The notes under the pieces are model-generated. The model saw only the letters and a program-made list of their open reading frames with translations, was not told the DNA's origin and made no database searches. Shown in pieces: positions 7,449 to 15,068 of a stretch of 28,375 bases of DNA. Origin of the DNA: a virus; IMG/VR virus record IMGVR_UViG_3300036832_000220, positions 1 to 28,375 of that record. One strand, written 5' to 3'. A program made the translations under genes and the position numbers. Position 1 is the first letter of the stretch, and each line of letters opens with the position of its first letter.

Positions 7449-8516
7449 ATGACGCAAGTTCTCAAGCATCTCAAAAACTCCACGATCGCCGACGGGCCCG
7501 ATCCCAATCAGATCAACCCGTCGGATTGGAACGCGGCCCACGTATTTTCGGCCGGCGCCCTGGGCGGCCTCTTGATGCGGGACACGGGCGACGCGACGTA
7601 CGGCGCGTCGTGGCTCGCGAGCGTCGCGGCCGGGAGCGTGTTGATCTCCAACGGCGTCGGCGCCGCGCCGACATGGGCCGCGTCGCTCACGCTGGGCGCC
7701 AATCTCACCATCGGCGGGGCGTTGATCGCCAACGGCGCGGTGCAACATCAAATCAACTTCAGTAGTAGCGCGATTCTTGGACTGCAAATCCGCAACACGC
7801 TGGCGGGCCCTGCGGCCGGGGCGTACTTCCAACTCGGGAACGATAACAACCCGGCGTTGTTGAACGTCGTCTCATATGCGTCGACGTATACCGGTGCGGT
7901 TGGGATCGGGGATCGCGCGGGCGGGACGCTGTTTTATCACAGTGGCGTCGGCGGCCTGGTGCTGCACGCGGCGAGCGGGGCGCTTGAATTTTGGACGAAC
8001 TCCGCAAAACGCTGGACGGTGGATAACGCCGGCGCCTTGTTCGCGGGTGTGGTAGCGGCGGGCAATTCGCATACCTGGTTGCAGCAAAACGGCGGCGCGA
8101 TTCAGATCGGCAACGCGGGAACCGCGAATGTGTTTTGTCTGAATTTTATGAATGCCAACGGCGGCGTTGGGAGCGTGGCGACGAGCGGATCGGCGACGGC
8201 CTTTAACACGGCGTCGGACGCGCGCCTCAAAACCGATCGCGGCCTCGCGCGCGATACCGCGGTACTGGAACGCACGGCGATCCATGACTACGCGTGGATT
8301 GCGGACGGCACCCCTGCGCGTGGCGTGTTCGCGCAAGACGCGCACGCGATTAAACCGGACGCCAATATACCCGGGACGGATGAGCGCGACGAGCACGGCC
8401 GACTCGTGCGCCCGTGGTCAACCGATTACTCCAAGTACGTGCCGGATCTCATTGTCGGGTGGCAACAGCATCACGCGCGGCTCGCGGCGCTCGAGCGCGT
8501 GATCGCGCGGGGGTGA
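7449..8516 (+). CDS. Tail fibre with C-terminal intramolecular chaperone (peptidase S74) domain
   Basis: The product is 355 residues. The N-terminal part (NSTIADGPDPNQINPSDWNAAHVF) is a common attachment segment of short phage fibres. The middle (about 40-245) is Gly/Ala-rich beta structure like a triple-stranded fibre. The C-terminal S74 domain starts at TASDARLKTD, with the catalytic Ser-Lys pair five apart (S256 and K261). It ends in a helical coiled coil (VPDLIVGWQQHHARLAALERV). In endosialidase-type fibres this domain folds the trimer and then cuts itself off before the Ser. It should therefore make a mature fibre of about 255 residues. This is likely a receptor-contact protein. The stop is 5 bp before the next GTG. 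Confidence 0.88.
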   Translation: MTQVLKHLKNSTIADGPDPNQINPSDWNAAHVFSAGALGGLLMRDTGDATYGASWLASVAAGSVLISNGVGAAPTWAASLTLGANLTIGGALIANGAVQHQINFSSSAILGLQIRNTLAGPAAGAYFQLGNDNNPALLNVVSYASTYTGAVGIGDRAGGTLFYHSGVGGLVLHAASGALEFWTNSAKRWTVDNAGALFAGVVAAGNSHTWLQQNGGAIQIGNAGTANVFCLNFMNANGGVGSVATSGSATAFNTASDARLKTDRGLARDTAVLERTAIHDYAWIADGTPARGVFAQDAHAIKPDANIPGTDERDEHGRLVRPWSTDYSKYVPDLIVGWQQHHARLAALERVIARG

Positions 8517-8520
8517 TCGG

Positions 8521-8877
8521 GTGGCGTTTGCGCGCGTCTTGACATTTGACAGCAACCGCCGCGGCCAGTCGCGGTTTGCGATCCTCTACGCCGCGGTGTT
8601 GCTGGGCGCGCCCAAGGGCGCCCGCGGGCTCGAGACGATCCGGCGCGAGGCGCGCATTCTCGACGCGCTCGACGCGATTAGCGACGCCGACGCCGCGGCG
8701 CCCGGGCCCGTGCCGGCGCGGCAGGTGCACCCCGGCGCGCGTCTCGTGCTCACGCAACCCGAGCTCGAGCTCGTCGGCCGATACCTCGAGGCCGTCGAGT
8801 GGGCGCCGGTCGCGTCGCGCGACGTGATCGACGCGGCCGATTGGGTGAGCGCGGCCGCGACGCACGAGGATCCCTAA
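8521..8877 (+). CDS. Uncharacterised late-region protein
   Basis: The product is 118 residues, with a GTG start at 8521 and a stop directly abutting the ATG of the large tail-tip gene. The sequence is mostly helical (FAILYAAVLLGAPKGARGLETIRREARILDALDAI), followed by a linker and a VLTQPELELVGRYLEAVEW helix. I do not recognise it. Sitting between a fibre gene and the tail-tip gene, it may be a chaperone or accessory factor for tail-tip assembly, by position only. Confidence 0.7.
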   Translation: MAFARVLTFDSNRRGQSRFAILYAAVLLGAPKGARGLETIRREARILDALDAISDADAAAPGPVPARQVHPGARLVLTQPELELVGRYLEAVEWAPVASRDVIDAADWVSAAATHEDP

Positions 8878-11800
8878 ATGGGCGGCGCGTTTTACGCGCG
8901 CGCGTTTTACGGCGTCGGGTTTTTCGTCGGCGTCTTGCTCAACTCGTCGGCAATCGCCGTCGGCGCGTCGGGGACGCTGAGCACGCCACAACCGCTCGAG
9001 GCCACCCCCGCGATCGCGGTGAGCACGACGGCGAGCGTCCGCGCGCCGGCCGTGTTGACGACGGTTCCGGCCCTGGCGATCGGGGTAGCCGCGGATCTGC
9101 AAACCTTCAGCGGGATCGCGGCGGCCGTCGGGATCGCGCTCAGTGTCACGCCGCCCCGGCTCATTTTCGGCGATCAATCCCTCAGTAGCGGCGCGGGCGC
9201 CTTCTACGGCGTCGCGTTCTATTACCCGGCGTTTGGCAACGGGCAACCGTACGCGGGGATCCTCGTCGCGAGTGCCGTCACGCTCACGGCGCCGATCGTG
9301 TTGCGCGACAGCGTGGGGATCGCGATCAGTGCCCGCGGCCAAATCAGCCTCAAGCCGATCCTGGGGGGCACGAGCGGGATCGCGATCGGCGTCGCCCCGC
9401 TCACGCTCACCGTCACCGGGATCTCGGGCACGACGCCCGTGCTCGTGATCGGCGGCGTCCCCTGGACCGCGCGCGTCGGCTCGGCCGTCGTGCGCGATAT
9501 CGTCAACGAACAAGTCAACACGTTCGAATGTGTGATCGACGATCCCGCGGGCGCGCCCGTGCCGGGGAACGATTTGCGGCTCGGCCTCGGCTCGCTCTTG
9601 CCCGATCGATTGATTTTCGGCGGCGTCGTGCAAAGCGTCGACTCGACGTTTACCCTGACGACGGATCACCCCTCATGGATCGTGCGCGCGAGCGATTACG
9701 GCGTCTTGCTCAATCGCCGGCTCGTGTGGGGCACCTATACCAACGTGTCGGCGACGAGCGTCGCGTACGATCTGCTCATTCGGTTCTCGGGCGGGTTTGG
9801 CGGCGTGCATGTCGCCGTCGGGTTGCCGCCGATCACGCTCACGCTCGACGGCGTGAACCTGAGCGCGGCGCTCACCGAGATCGCGAATTTGATCGGCGGC
9901 TACTGGTACGTCGATTACAGCAAAGACGTGCACCTTTTCGTCACCGAAACCGATCCGGCCACCGATCCGCACCCGCTCGACGGGACGCCGCCGGCGCCGC
10001 TCGGCGATCCGATCCTCACCATGCGATCGGATAACAGCCAACGCCGCACGCGGATCCTCGTCGTCGGCGTGAGTGTGGGATTGCTCGCGCCCGTGCGCGC
10101 CACCGATACGCAGATCCCGATCGAGACGGCCGAACCCTTCGCGGGCGTCGGCGCGCTCGCGCAATTCGGGAGTGACGGCGCGCGGATCGCGTATGCGAGC
10201 ACGGCGGCCGGCGATGCGAGCGGCGTGCTCGTCGGCAACGTGGCGGCGCCCGGCACGGCGCCCGCGGCCGCGCTCGCGAGCGGCGTCGCCGGCGCGCTCG
10301 TCGGGTGGTATCAATGGGCCGTCGCCTTCGGGACGGCGGACGGCGAGACGCCGATCGGGCCGCGTACGGCGTCGCTCTTTGCGCCGGCCTTCGCGTCGCC
10401 AGGCGCAACGCCGGGGATCGGGCCCGAGGGGCCCGTCGGGCCGCTCGTCGGCGCGTATCTCTGGGCGGTCACGTACGTGTCGACGCTCGGCGAGACGCTC
10501 AACGGGCCCGGCGCCTTCCGCAACGCGATCGGGCTCACGGCCGGCGCCGCGAATTTGATCGTGGGCCCGGCGGCGATCTCGCGGTTGTCGCCGGGCGCGT
10601 ACACGTGGGTAGTGACGTACCTGACGGCGTACGGCGAAACCTTGCCCGGGCAAGGGGTGTCGGCGACGCTCGGCGACGTCGCGATCCCGGCCGGGCCGAG
10701 CGCCATTGGCACGGCCGCCGGCGCCGGGCCGATCCCGATCGGCGTCACCACGGTTTACCGCTGTACGTTCGTCACGCAAGACGGGGAAACCGCCGGCGGG
10801 TTTGGGACGGGGTACACGCCGCCGGCGTTTGCGGGCCCGGCGCTCACCTATCAAAGCATGGTCGCGCATGGCGGCCTGTACGGCGGCCCGTACGCGTACG
10901 CCGTGTCGATCGTCACGGCCGCCGGCGAGTCGGCCTTGACGGGATCGTTCAACGCGGGCTCGGGATTTTTCACGGCCGCGCCGCAAACGGCGCCGACATG
11001 GACGGGATCCCAGGATACCCAAGGCCGGATCCAACCCGGGTTTACGTACTCCTGGGCCGCGAGTTTCTTTAGCGACGCGTACGGCGAAACGGGGCTCAGT
11101 TACTCGTACCAACTGAGCGTCGGCGGCGCGTCGGTGATCCGGTTGCTGATGAATGTCCCCGGGTTGCAAGGGGGCGCCGACGGGATCCGGATTTACCGCG
11201 CGCAAGCCAACGGCCCGTTTACGCTCAACGCCGAATTTCGCCGCGCCAACTACCCGACGCAATATTGGGACTACCTGTCCCAAGGCGAGCAAGGCGGCGC
11301 GTACCCCGTGCAATCGCTCAAGGCCGGCGTGCAAGCCGTGCTCACGCTCGGCGCGTCGCCCGAGGCCGGCGTCGTCGCGCGGCGGATCTATCGCACCAAG
11401 TCGGGCGGCGCCGACTGGTATCTCGTCGGCGAAGTGCAATCCAATACGCCCGTCACCTTTACGGATGTCGTGTTTGATCAAAACCTCACGACACGCAACC
11501 CCGTCACCGGCCTGGCCGGCCGCGCGGCGGCGCTCTCCGGGATCCCGATCGGGCCCGTCGGGACGATCGGCCGGCGGATCTATCGCCAACGCGCGAGCGC
11601 GTACTATCTCGTCGGCGAGCTCAAAGACAATTCGAGTACCACATGGATCGACGTCGCGGCCGATAGTGCGTTGTCCGTCGTGTGCCCGGGGATCAACACG
11701 GCCGGCGCGCTCTATGCGAGTGGCGGCCAACCCCTCGTCGCGATTCCGACGGGCCCGGCCGGCGTCACCGGCCGGCGCGTCTATCGGACGCCGGCCAACG

Positions 11801-13164
11801 GCACTACGCCGCGCCTCGTCGCCGAGATCCCCAATAACACGGCGACGACGGTGCTCGACAACGTGCCCGACGCGGCGCTCGGCGCGGCCAACGTGCCGGC
11901 CGTGAGTACCGCGGGCGGCGAGCAAGTGCGGCTCACGTCGATCCCGACGGGGCCACCGGGGACGCTCGCGCGCCGGGTGTACCGCACGATCGCCGGGGGC
12001 GGCGATCTGCGCCTCGTGCAACAGATCAACGACAATACGACGACGAGCATCGTCGACGCCGTGGCCGATCGCGATCTCGGCGCGCCGTCGCCCCTGCAAG
12101 CGACGGCCGGCGCGTCGGCCGTGACGCTCTCGAATATTCCGATCGGGCCCGGCGACGTGACGCGGCGATTGCTCTACCGCACGGCGGCCGGCGCGACGAA
12201 TTTACAGTACGTCGCGACGCTGAGCGATAACACGACGACGACGTACACCGACGCGCGCGCCGATACCGGGCTCGGCAAGGCGCCCGAGCCCACGTCGACG
12301 ATCGGCGCGCTCGCCGGCTCAACGTCGCTCGCGCTCTCGAGCGTGGCCGGGTTTCCGCCGGCGGGATGGGTGGACGTCGACGGGCAAATCATCCGGTACA
12401 CCGGGATCACCGGCTCGACGCTCACCGGGATCCCCGCGCTCGTCGGCGCCACGATCACGCGCGCGGCCGCCGTCGCCACGATCACGGTCAATGCCCACGG
12501 GTGGACGACGGGCGATACGGTGATCGTCGTCGGCGCCGCGCAACCAGAATACAACGGCGCGCACGTCGTCACCGTGATCGACGGCAACACGGCGACGTAC
12601 GCCGTGAGCGGGACGCCGATCACGCCGGCGACGCCGGCCACGGGCGCCACCACGATCACGGCCGGCGTGAGCGGCGCGATCACCCGGGCGATCGCCGGCG
12701 GCGCCGCGGCGACAACCGTCCCGCTGCTCGTCGGCGTGAGCGGCCTCACCACGCCGCGCCAGGCGAGCGATACCGTCGCGCTCTTAGTGATCCGCGATGA
12801 TCTCGCCGCGCAAGCCAATCTCGCCGCGGCCGAGGGCGGCGACGGGATCCACGAAAACGCCGTCCGCGATGACACGCTCACCACGATCGCGGCGTGCGTC
12901 GCGCGGGGCGACGCCGAGCTCAAATTGTGGGCCTGGCCGCAAGTCGAGATCACGTATGCGACGCACGATCCGCTCACGCGCTCGGGCCGTACGATCGTGG
13001 TCAACTTGCCCGATCTCCACATGGTCGCGACGCTGAAGATCCTCGACGTGACGCTCGACGAGATCGGCGTCGCCGATCGCCTCTATCCCCGGTGTACGGT
13101 GCGCGCGGCCTCGGCCAAATTCTCGCTCGAGGATCTGTTGCGTCATGCCGTGTTGGACGTGTAG
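8878..13164 (+). CDS. Giant repeat-rich tail tip / baseplate hub-like protein
   Basis: The product is 1428 residues. Residues 1-180 contain repeated short units (IAVGASGTL, IAVSTTASV, IAIGVAPLTL) and two copies of a GAFYxxxFY motif near residues 3 and 107. Residues about 190-410 look like a hub domain: RDIVNEQVNTFECVIDDP, then RLIFGGVVQSVD, then ALTEIANLIGGYWYVDY. Residues 478-741 hold six YxWxVxxxTxxGETxxG-type modules, and 822-1141 hold five tandem RRxYRT-containing repeats. The last 130 residues (GDAELKLWAWPQVEITYATHD, then GRTIVVNLPDL, then YPRCTVRAAS) resemble the other half of a hub domain, so the repeats seem inserted within it. The product should form the tail tip and its receptor-binding projections. 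The hub assignment is inference; the repeats are seen directly. Confidence 0.8.
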   Translation: MGGAFYARAFYGVGFFVGVLLNSSAIAVGASGTLSTPQPLEATPAIAVSTTASVRAPAVLTTVPALAIGVAADLQTFSGIAAAVGIALSVTPPRLIFGDQSLSSGAGAFYGVAFYYPAFGNGQPYAGILVASAVTLTAPIVLRDSVGIAISARGQISLKPILGGTSGIAIGVAPLTLTVTGISGTTPVLVIGGVPWTARVGSAVVRDIVNEQVNTFECVIDDPAGAPVPGNDLRLGLGSLLPDRLIFGGVVQSVDSTFTLTTDHPSWIVRASDYGVLLNRRLVWGTYTNVSATSVAYDLLIRFSGGFGGVHVAVGLPPITLTLDGVNLSAALTEIANLIGGYWYVDYSKDVHLFVTETDPATDPHPLDGTPPAPLGDPILTMRSDNSQRRTRILVVGVSVGLLAPVRATDTQIPIETAEPFAGVGALAQFGSDGARIAYASTAAGDASGVLVGNVAAPGTAPAAALASGVAGALVGWYQWAVAFGTADGETPIGPRTASLFAPAFASPGATPGIGPEGPVGPLVGAYLWAVTYVSTLGETLNGPGAFRNAIGLTAGAANLIVGPAAISRLSPGAYTWVVTYLTAYGETLPGQGVSATLGDVAIPAGPSAIGTAAGAGPIPIGVTTVYRCTFVTQDGETAGGFGTGYTPPAFAGPALTYQSMVAHGGLYGGPYAYAVSIVTAAGESALTGSFNAGSGFFTAAPQTAPTWTGSQDTQGRIQPGFTYSWAASFFSDAYGETGLSYSYQLSVGGASVIRLLMNVPGLQGGADGIRIYRAQANGPFTLNAEFRRANYPTQYWDYLSQGEQGGAYPVQSLKAGVQAVLTLGASPEAGVVARRIYRTKSGGADWYLVGEVQSNTPVTFTDVVFDQNLTTRNPVTGLAGRAAALSGIPIGPVGTIGRRIYRQRASAYYLVGELKDNSSTTWIDVAADSALSVVCPGINTAGALYASGGQPLVAIPTGPAGVTGRRVYRTPANGTTPRLVAEIPNNTATTVLDNVPDAALGAANVPAVSTAGGEQVRLTSIPTGPPGTLARRVYRTIAGGGDLRLVQQINDNTTTSIVDAVADRDLGAPSPLQATAGASAVTLSNIPIGPGDVTRRLLYRTAAGATNLQYVATLSDNTTTTYTDARADTGLGKAPEPTSTIGALAGSTSLALSSVAGFPPAGWVDVDGQIIRYTGITGSTLTGIPALVGATITRAAAVATITVNAHGWTTGDTVIVVGAAQPEYNGAHVVTVIDGNTATYAVSGTPITPATPATGATTITAGVSGAITRAIAGGAAATTVPLLVGVSGLTTPRQASDTVALLVIRDDLAAQANLAAAEGGDGIHENAVRDDTLTTIAACVARGDAELKLWAWPQVEITYATHDPLTRSGRTIVVNLPDLHMVATLKILDVTLDEIGVADRLYPRCTVRAASAKFSLEDLLRHAVLDV
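10309..11100 (+). repeat. Six diverged protein repeats with a GET signature, inside the tail-tip gene
   Basis: Residues 478-741 of the tail-tip protein carry six units built around an aromatic strand followed by GET or GES. Examples are YQWAVAFGTADGETPIG, YLWAVTYVSTLGETLNG, YTWVVTYLTAYGETLPG and YAYAVSIVTAAGESALTG. Spacing ranges from about 35 to 70 residues because the linkers vary. The pattern suggests fibronectin-III-like or similar beta-sandwich modules built up by duplication. Confidence 0.8.
11341..12300 (+). repeat. Five tandem ~65-residue protein repeats in the tail-tip gene
   Basis: Units begin near residues 822, 886, 953, 1019 and 1084. The shared pattern is IPxGPxG, then RRxYRT, a gap, then an LVxxIxDNTTT strand and a final D-x-x-x-D with LG. 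Units 3, 4 and 5 are the most alike; unit 1 is the most diverged. Between copies the DNA differs at many positions, so this is an old or selectively diversified array rather than a fresh duplication. Confidence 0.85.
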
Positions 13165-13369
13165 CGGCGTCGCGCTCGCGCTCGGGCTCGGCCTGGCCGG
13201 GTGTGCGCGGCCGCTCGTGTTGCGCGGGGTGCCGGCGGCGTGCGGCGACGGGTTGCCGGCGCGCGTGCTCGTCGGCGTCACCTGTCCGCGCGGGGTGTGC
13301 GGGTGGACGTGCGCGCCCGATCGGTGGCGCCTCGAGCTCGAGGCCAACAAGCGGCCGGCGGATCGGTGA
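13145..13369 (+). CDS. Small cysteine-rich lipoprotein
   Basis: The product is 74 residues, ATG at 13145, overlapping the end of the tail-tip gene by 20 bp. A short N-terminus is followed by a hydrophobic stretch and a lipobox (LALGLGLAGC), so signal peptidase II should leave a lipidated Cys20. The mature part has five more Cys (ACGDG, TCPRGVCGWTC), possibly forming disulfides in the periplasm or outside the membrane. Candidates are a superinfection-exclusion lipoprotein or a spanin-like outer-membrane subunit. It is not Pro-rich like classic Rz1 and no Rz partner is seen, so the role stays open. Confidence 0.65.
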   Translation: MPCWTCSGVALALGLGLAGCARPLVLRGVPAACGDGLPARVLVGVTCPRGVCGWTCAPDRWRLELEANKRPADR

Positions 13370-13385
13370 ACCTGGCGCCGGTTAG

Positions 13386-13404
13386 CACGGGACGATCACC
13401 CGTG
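13386..13404. terminator. Possible terminator hairpin between convergent genes
   Basis: CACGGG at 13386-13391 pairs perfectly with CCCGTG at 13399-13404 around a 7-nt loop. It lies in the 75-bp gap between the rightward late genes and the leftward HNH gene, where a two-way terminator would be expected. No T-tract follows on either strand, so an intrinsic terminator is not proven. Confidence 0.35.
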
Positions 13405-13444
13405 GCCGGGATGGTAGCGGGCGCGCCGATCCGTCGCCGGTTTC

Positions 13445-13705
13445 TCACGCCGCGAGCGGGAGCGTCAATTGCGCCTCGATCGCCTCGTCGAATGTCCCGT
13501 GTAACCGGCGATGACACTTAGCGCAAAGCAACACGAGATCGGCGGGATCCTCGTGCCCGAGTCGTGCGTACGTGCGGTGGTGTACTTCGGTCCCGCGCCG
13601 GTGACACGTCGCGCATTCACCATTGCGATCCGCTCTCGCGCGCGCGTGAGTTTCCTTTACGTGTCGTTTCCACTCGGGCGTTTCTAAGTACATCTGGTAG
13701 GTCAT
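13445..13705 (-). CDS. HNH endonuclease (McrA-like, small phage type)
   Basis: The product is 86 residues from the ATG at 13705 (MTYQMYLETPEWKRH), the usual start of this family; an in-frame ATG at 13741 adds 12 residues but would overlap the upstream gene. It has one zinc knuckle (CATC), the catalytic HH of the beta-beta-alpha-metal fold (EVHHRTYARLGHE), then NxxH-equivalent elements in LVLLCAKCHRRLH. Such proteins nick or cut DNA and act in packaging or as mobile nucleases. It forms a minus-strand pair with the unknown gene before it, with an 8-bp gap, and runs against the late genes. An endonuclease outside the packaging cluster suggests an accessory or homing role. Confidence 0.82.
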   Translation of the reverse strand: MTYQMYLETPEWKRHVKETHARARADRNGECATCHRRGTEVHHRTYARLGHEDPADLVLLCAKCHRRLHGTFDEAIEAQLTLPLAA

Positions 13706-13713
13706 TTGTTTGC

Positions 13714-14325
13714 TCACTTTCTCTCTGAGAAATGCCACCAAATCCCGCGATTGTCGCGACGTCCTGTCAACAGCGGTTTGAGATCATTCGCGATCGCGCG
13801 GGTGCATTGAAACTCTCGGCCCGTCGGAGCCCATTGCTCGAGTACCTCTAACGCTTCGCGCAATCGGCGCTGTTTCGTGCGGATCCGTGGTGCTAACTTC
13901 GTGCGCCGGACATGCGCCAATAAAACCCAATTCTCAAAATCGGGTGGTGGTGGCAGTGGCCTAACGAGATCGTCAAATGATTCACCCTCCGCGATCCACC
14001 TGCCGGCACTGCAATACACCTTGAACCGACAACCGAATTTGACCTGTTTCAGTTGTTGTCGGAGATGCTCGAGTGTGTCACTCAAGAATTTCGCGTGCCC
14101 CTCGGCAGCCTCGCGCGGAGTCGGGCCGCCGGGGATATCGACGAGCCCCACGTCGCGGCGAAATTCCTTATGCGTACGTGGCGGCGTGAGGATCTCCGCG
14201 ATCGGAAAATCGACAGCCCAAGCGAGGCAATCGATCCGGGGTAGTACTTCGTCGCGCAATCGATTCTCAGCAACGAGCGTGACGGCGTGAACGTGTCGCC
14301 CCTCGCCGAGGCGCATTTCGATCAT
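13714..14325 (-). CDS. Unknown protein beside attP (accessory/moron candidate)
   Basis: The product is 203 residues. The start at 14325 has only a weak ribosome binding site; an ATG at 14316 is an alternative. The sequence is a mixed alpha/beta protein with a long helical part (KFLSDTLEHLRQQLKQVKFGCRF) and a basic C-terminal helix (RIRTKQRRLREALEVLEQW), ending in GIWWHFSERK. No motif I recognise. Codon use is less GC-biased than the tail genes. It sits between the late operon and attP on the opposite strand, the classical place for lysogenic-conversion genes expressed from the prophage. Function unknown. Confidence 0.7.
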   Translation of the reverse strand: MIEMRLGEGRHVHAVTLVAENRLRDEVLPRIDCLAWAVDFPIAEILTPPRTHKEFRRDVGLVDIPGGPTPREAAEGHAKFLSDTLEHLRQQLKQVKFGCRFKVYCSAGRWIAEGESFDDLVRPLPPPPDFENWVLLAHVRRTKLAPRIRTKQRRLREALEVLEQWAPTGREFQCTRAIANDLKPLLTGRRDNRGIWWHFSERK

Positions 14326-14474
14326 GTCGGGGGTAATTCTCAGACTGCGAACAATTCACTTCAACCGTGCGGGTGTTTGTGACGGTGCGAGGGAAAAGCG
14401 AAACCGATTAGTACAATGGCAGTACCGAGGCTTCCCGAGGCTTTGTACCAATGTCCTAATACACAGCCGAGCCG

Positions 14475-14729
14475 TAGCAACCTTTTAGCAACATCCTGTA
14501 CGCAAATCGAGCGGTAGCCAGAGGAATTGAGAAGCATCGCGGCGAAGAGCCGGCGACGCTATTCGAGCCGTTTTCTGAGCAAAACTGCTGATTTTCGAGG
14601 GGTTTAGGAGAAGAGCGGGCTACGGGGATCGAACCCGTGTCCGAGGCTTGGGAAGCCTACGCACTCATGCCTAACACGCCTTAACACACTAACTTACAGA
14701 CGTCTAGCAACTTCCGTAGCAACTTCCTG
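14475..14729. other. attP region with paired integrase arm-type repeats
   Basis: TAGCAAC occurs four times in the same orientation: 14475-14481 and 14486-14492 on one side of the tRNA-like core, 14705-14711 and 14717-14723 on the other. The second of each pair extends to TAGCAAC(A/T)TCCTG (14486-14498 and 14717-14729). Two direct repeats on each side of a core is the layout of tyrosine-integrase arm sites. CCGAGGCTT also occurs at 14425, 14435 and in the core at 14641. The int operon ends just to the right, as expected. The stretch 14326-14474 shows no gene. Confidence 0.78.
14614..14659 (-). other. tRNA-Gly(CCC) 3' half: attP core
   Basis: Read on the minus strand the segment gives an anticodon arm (TAGGC, loop TTCCCAA, GCCTC) with anticodon CCC. 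A 4-nt variable loop follows, then a T arm (ACGGG, loop TTCGATC, CCCGT), the 3' acceptor strand AGCCCGC and discriminator T. No 5' acceptor strand (GCGGGCT) or D arm exists upstream, so this is not a working tRNA. A tRNA fragment running from the anticodon arm to the 3' end is the standard phage att identity segment, restoring the host gene on integration. Confidence 0.85.
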
Positions 14730-14744
14730 CAAGGATTTCACGAG

Positions 14745-14769
14745 TGATAGGGCTGATAGGGCTGATAGG
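14745..14769. repeat. Short tandem repeat, 9-bp period (GCTGATAGG)
   Basis: GCTGATAGG is repeated at 14752-14760 and 14761-14769, preceded by a partial copy TGATAGG at 14745-14751. It lies 15 bp right of the last arm-type repeat and before the end of the int operon. It could be a binding site for an excision factor or other directionality protein, or simple slippage. No protein is assigned. Confidence 0.6.
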
Positions 14770-14843
14770 CGGCCGTGTACGGCGTCGGGTTGTCGGGGGT
14801 GGGGCAAAAGGGGCGGGCGGCGTCCGATCGTGCGCGTGACGCC

Positions 14844-14862
14844 GCCGGCCTGGCGCGCCGGC
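14844..14862 (-). terminator. Possible terminator hairpin of the int operon
   Basis: GCCGGC at 14844-14849 is matched by GCCGGC (self-complementary) at 14857-14862, giving a 6-bp GC stem with a 7-nt loop directly after the stop codon of the last minus-strand gene. No T-run follows, so factor-independent termination is uncertain. Confidence 0.3.
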
Positions 14863-15068
14863 TAGCCGATGTCGTCGGAGCCGGGTACCGTCGGCCGAGG
14901 CGACACGATGGGCGCGCGCCGCTCGGCGACGACGTACGCACAGAGCGCCGCGTAGACGTCGGCCTCGAGGAAAATCGTATTCGTCGTCTGGATCCCGTCC
15001 TCCGTGGTAAGCGTCACCCGCCCGTGTTCGAGATCGGCATACACCCCGTCGCCGAGATAGCGTTTCAT
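14862..15068 (-). CDS. Small conserved phage protein downstream of integrase
   Basis: The product is 68 residues. Its ATG overlaps the integrase TGA by 4 bp, so it is the last gene of the int operon. It begins MKRYLGDGVYADLEHGRVTLTTEDG, a beta-hairpin-rich start, then TNTIFLEADVYAALCAYV, which ends in a helix. Proteins of this look are common near phage integrases but have no assigned function that I know. Its place between int and attP allows a role in directionality, but that is speculation. Confidence 0.7.
   Translation of the reverse strand: MKRYLGDGVYADLEHGRVTLTTEDGIQTTNTIFLEADVYAALCAYVVAERRAPIVSPRPTVPGSDDIG

Noticed and set aside
7440-7451. 12-bp repeat TAACGCGCCATG shared with 18390-18401 as a common regulatory box
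   Set aside because: Only two copies, each a stop plus a short GC linker plus ATG; chance is enough to explain it.
9673-12099. 808-residue open frame on the minus strand opposite the tail-tip gene
   Set aside because: It is Arg-rich, has no fold pattern and exists because high-GC third positions in the plus-strand gene suppress stops on the other strand. The plus frame has clear protein repeats.
11341-12300. CRISPR array or DNA-level tandem repeat
   Set aside because: The repeats are conserved at protein level with an open reading frame through them, and DNA copies differ at many positions; there are no spacers.
13145-13369. Rz1-type outer-membrane spanin
   Set aside because: The mature part is not proline-rich and no Rz-like partner frame overlaps it; only the lipobox is supported.
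14614-14659. Functional phage tRNA-Gly
   Set aside because: Only the 3' half is present; the 5' acceptor strand and D arm are missing, so it is an att segment.
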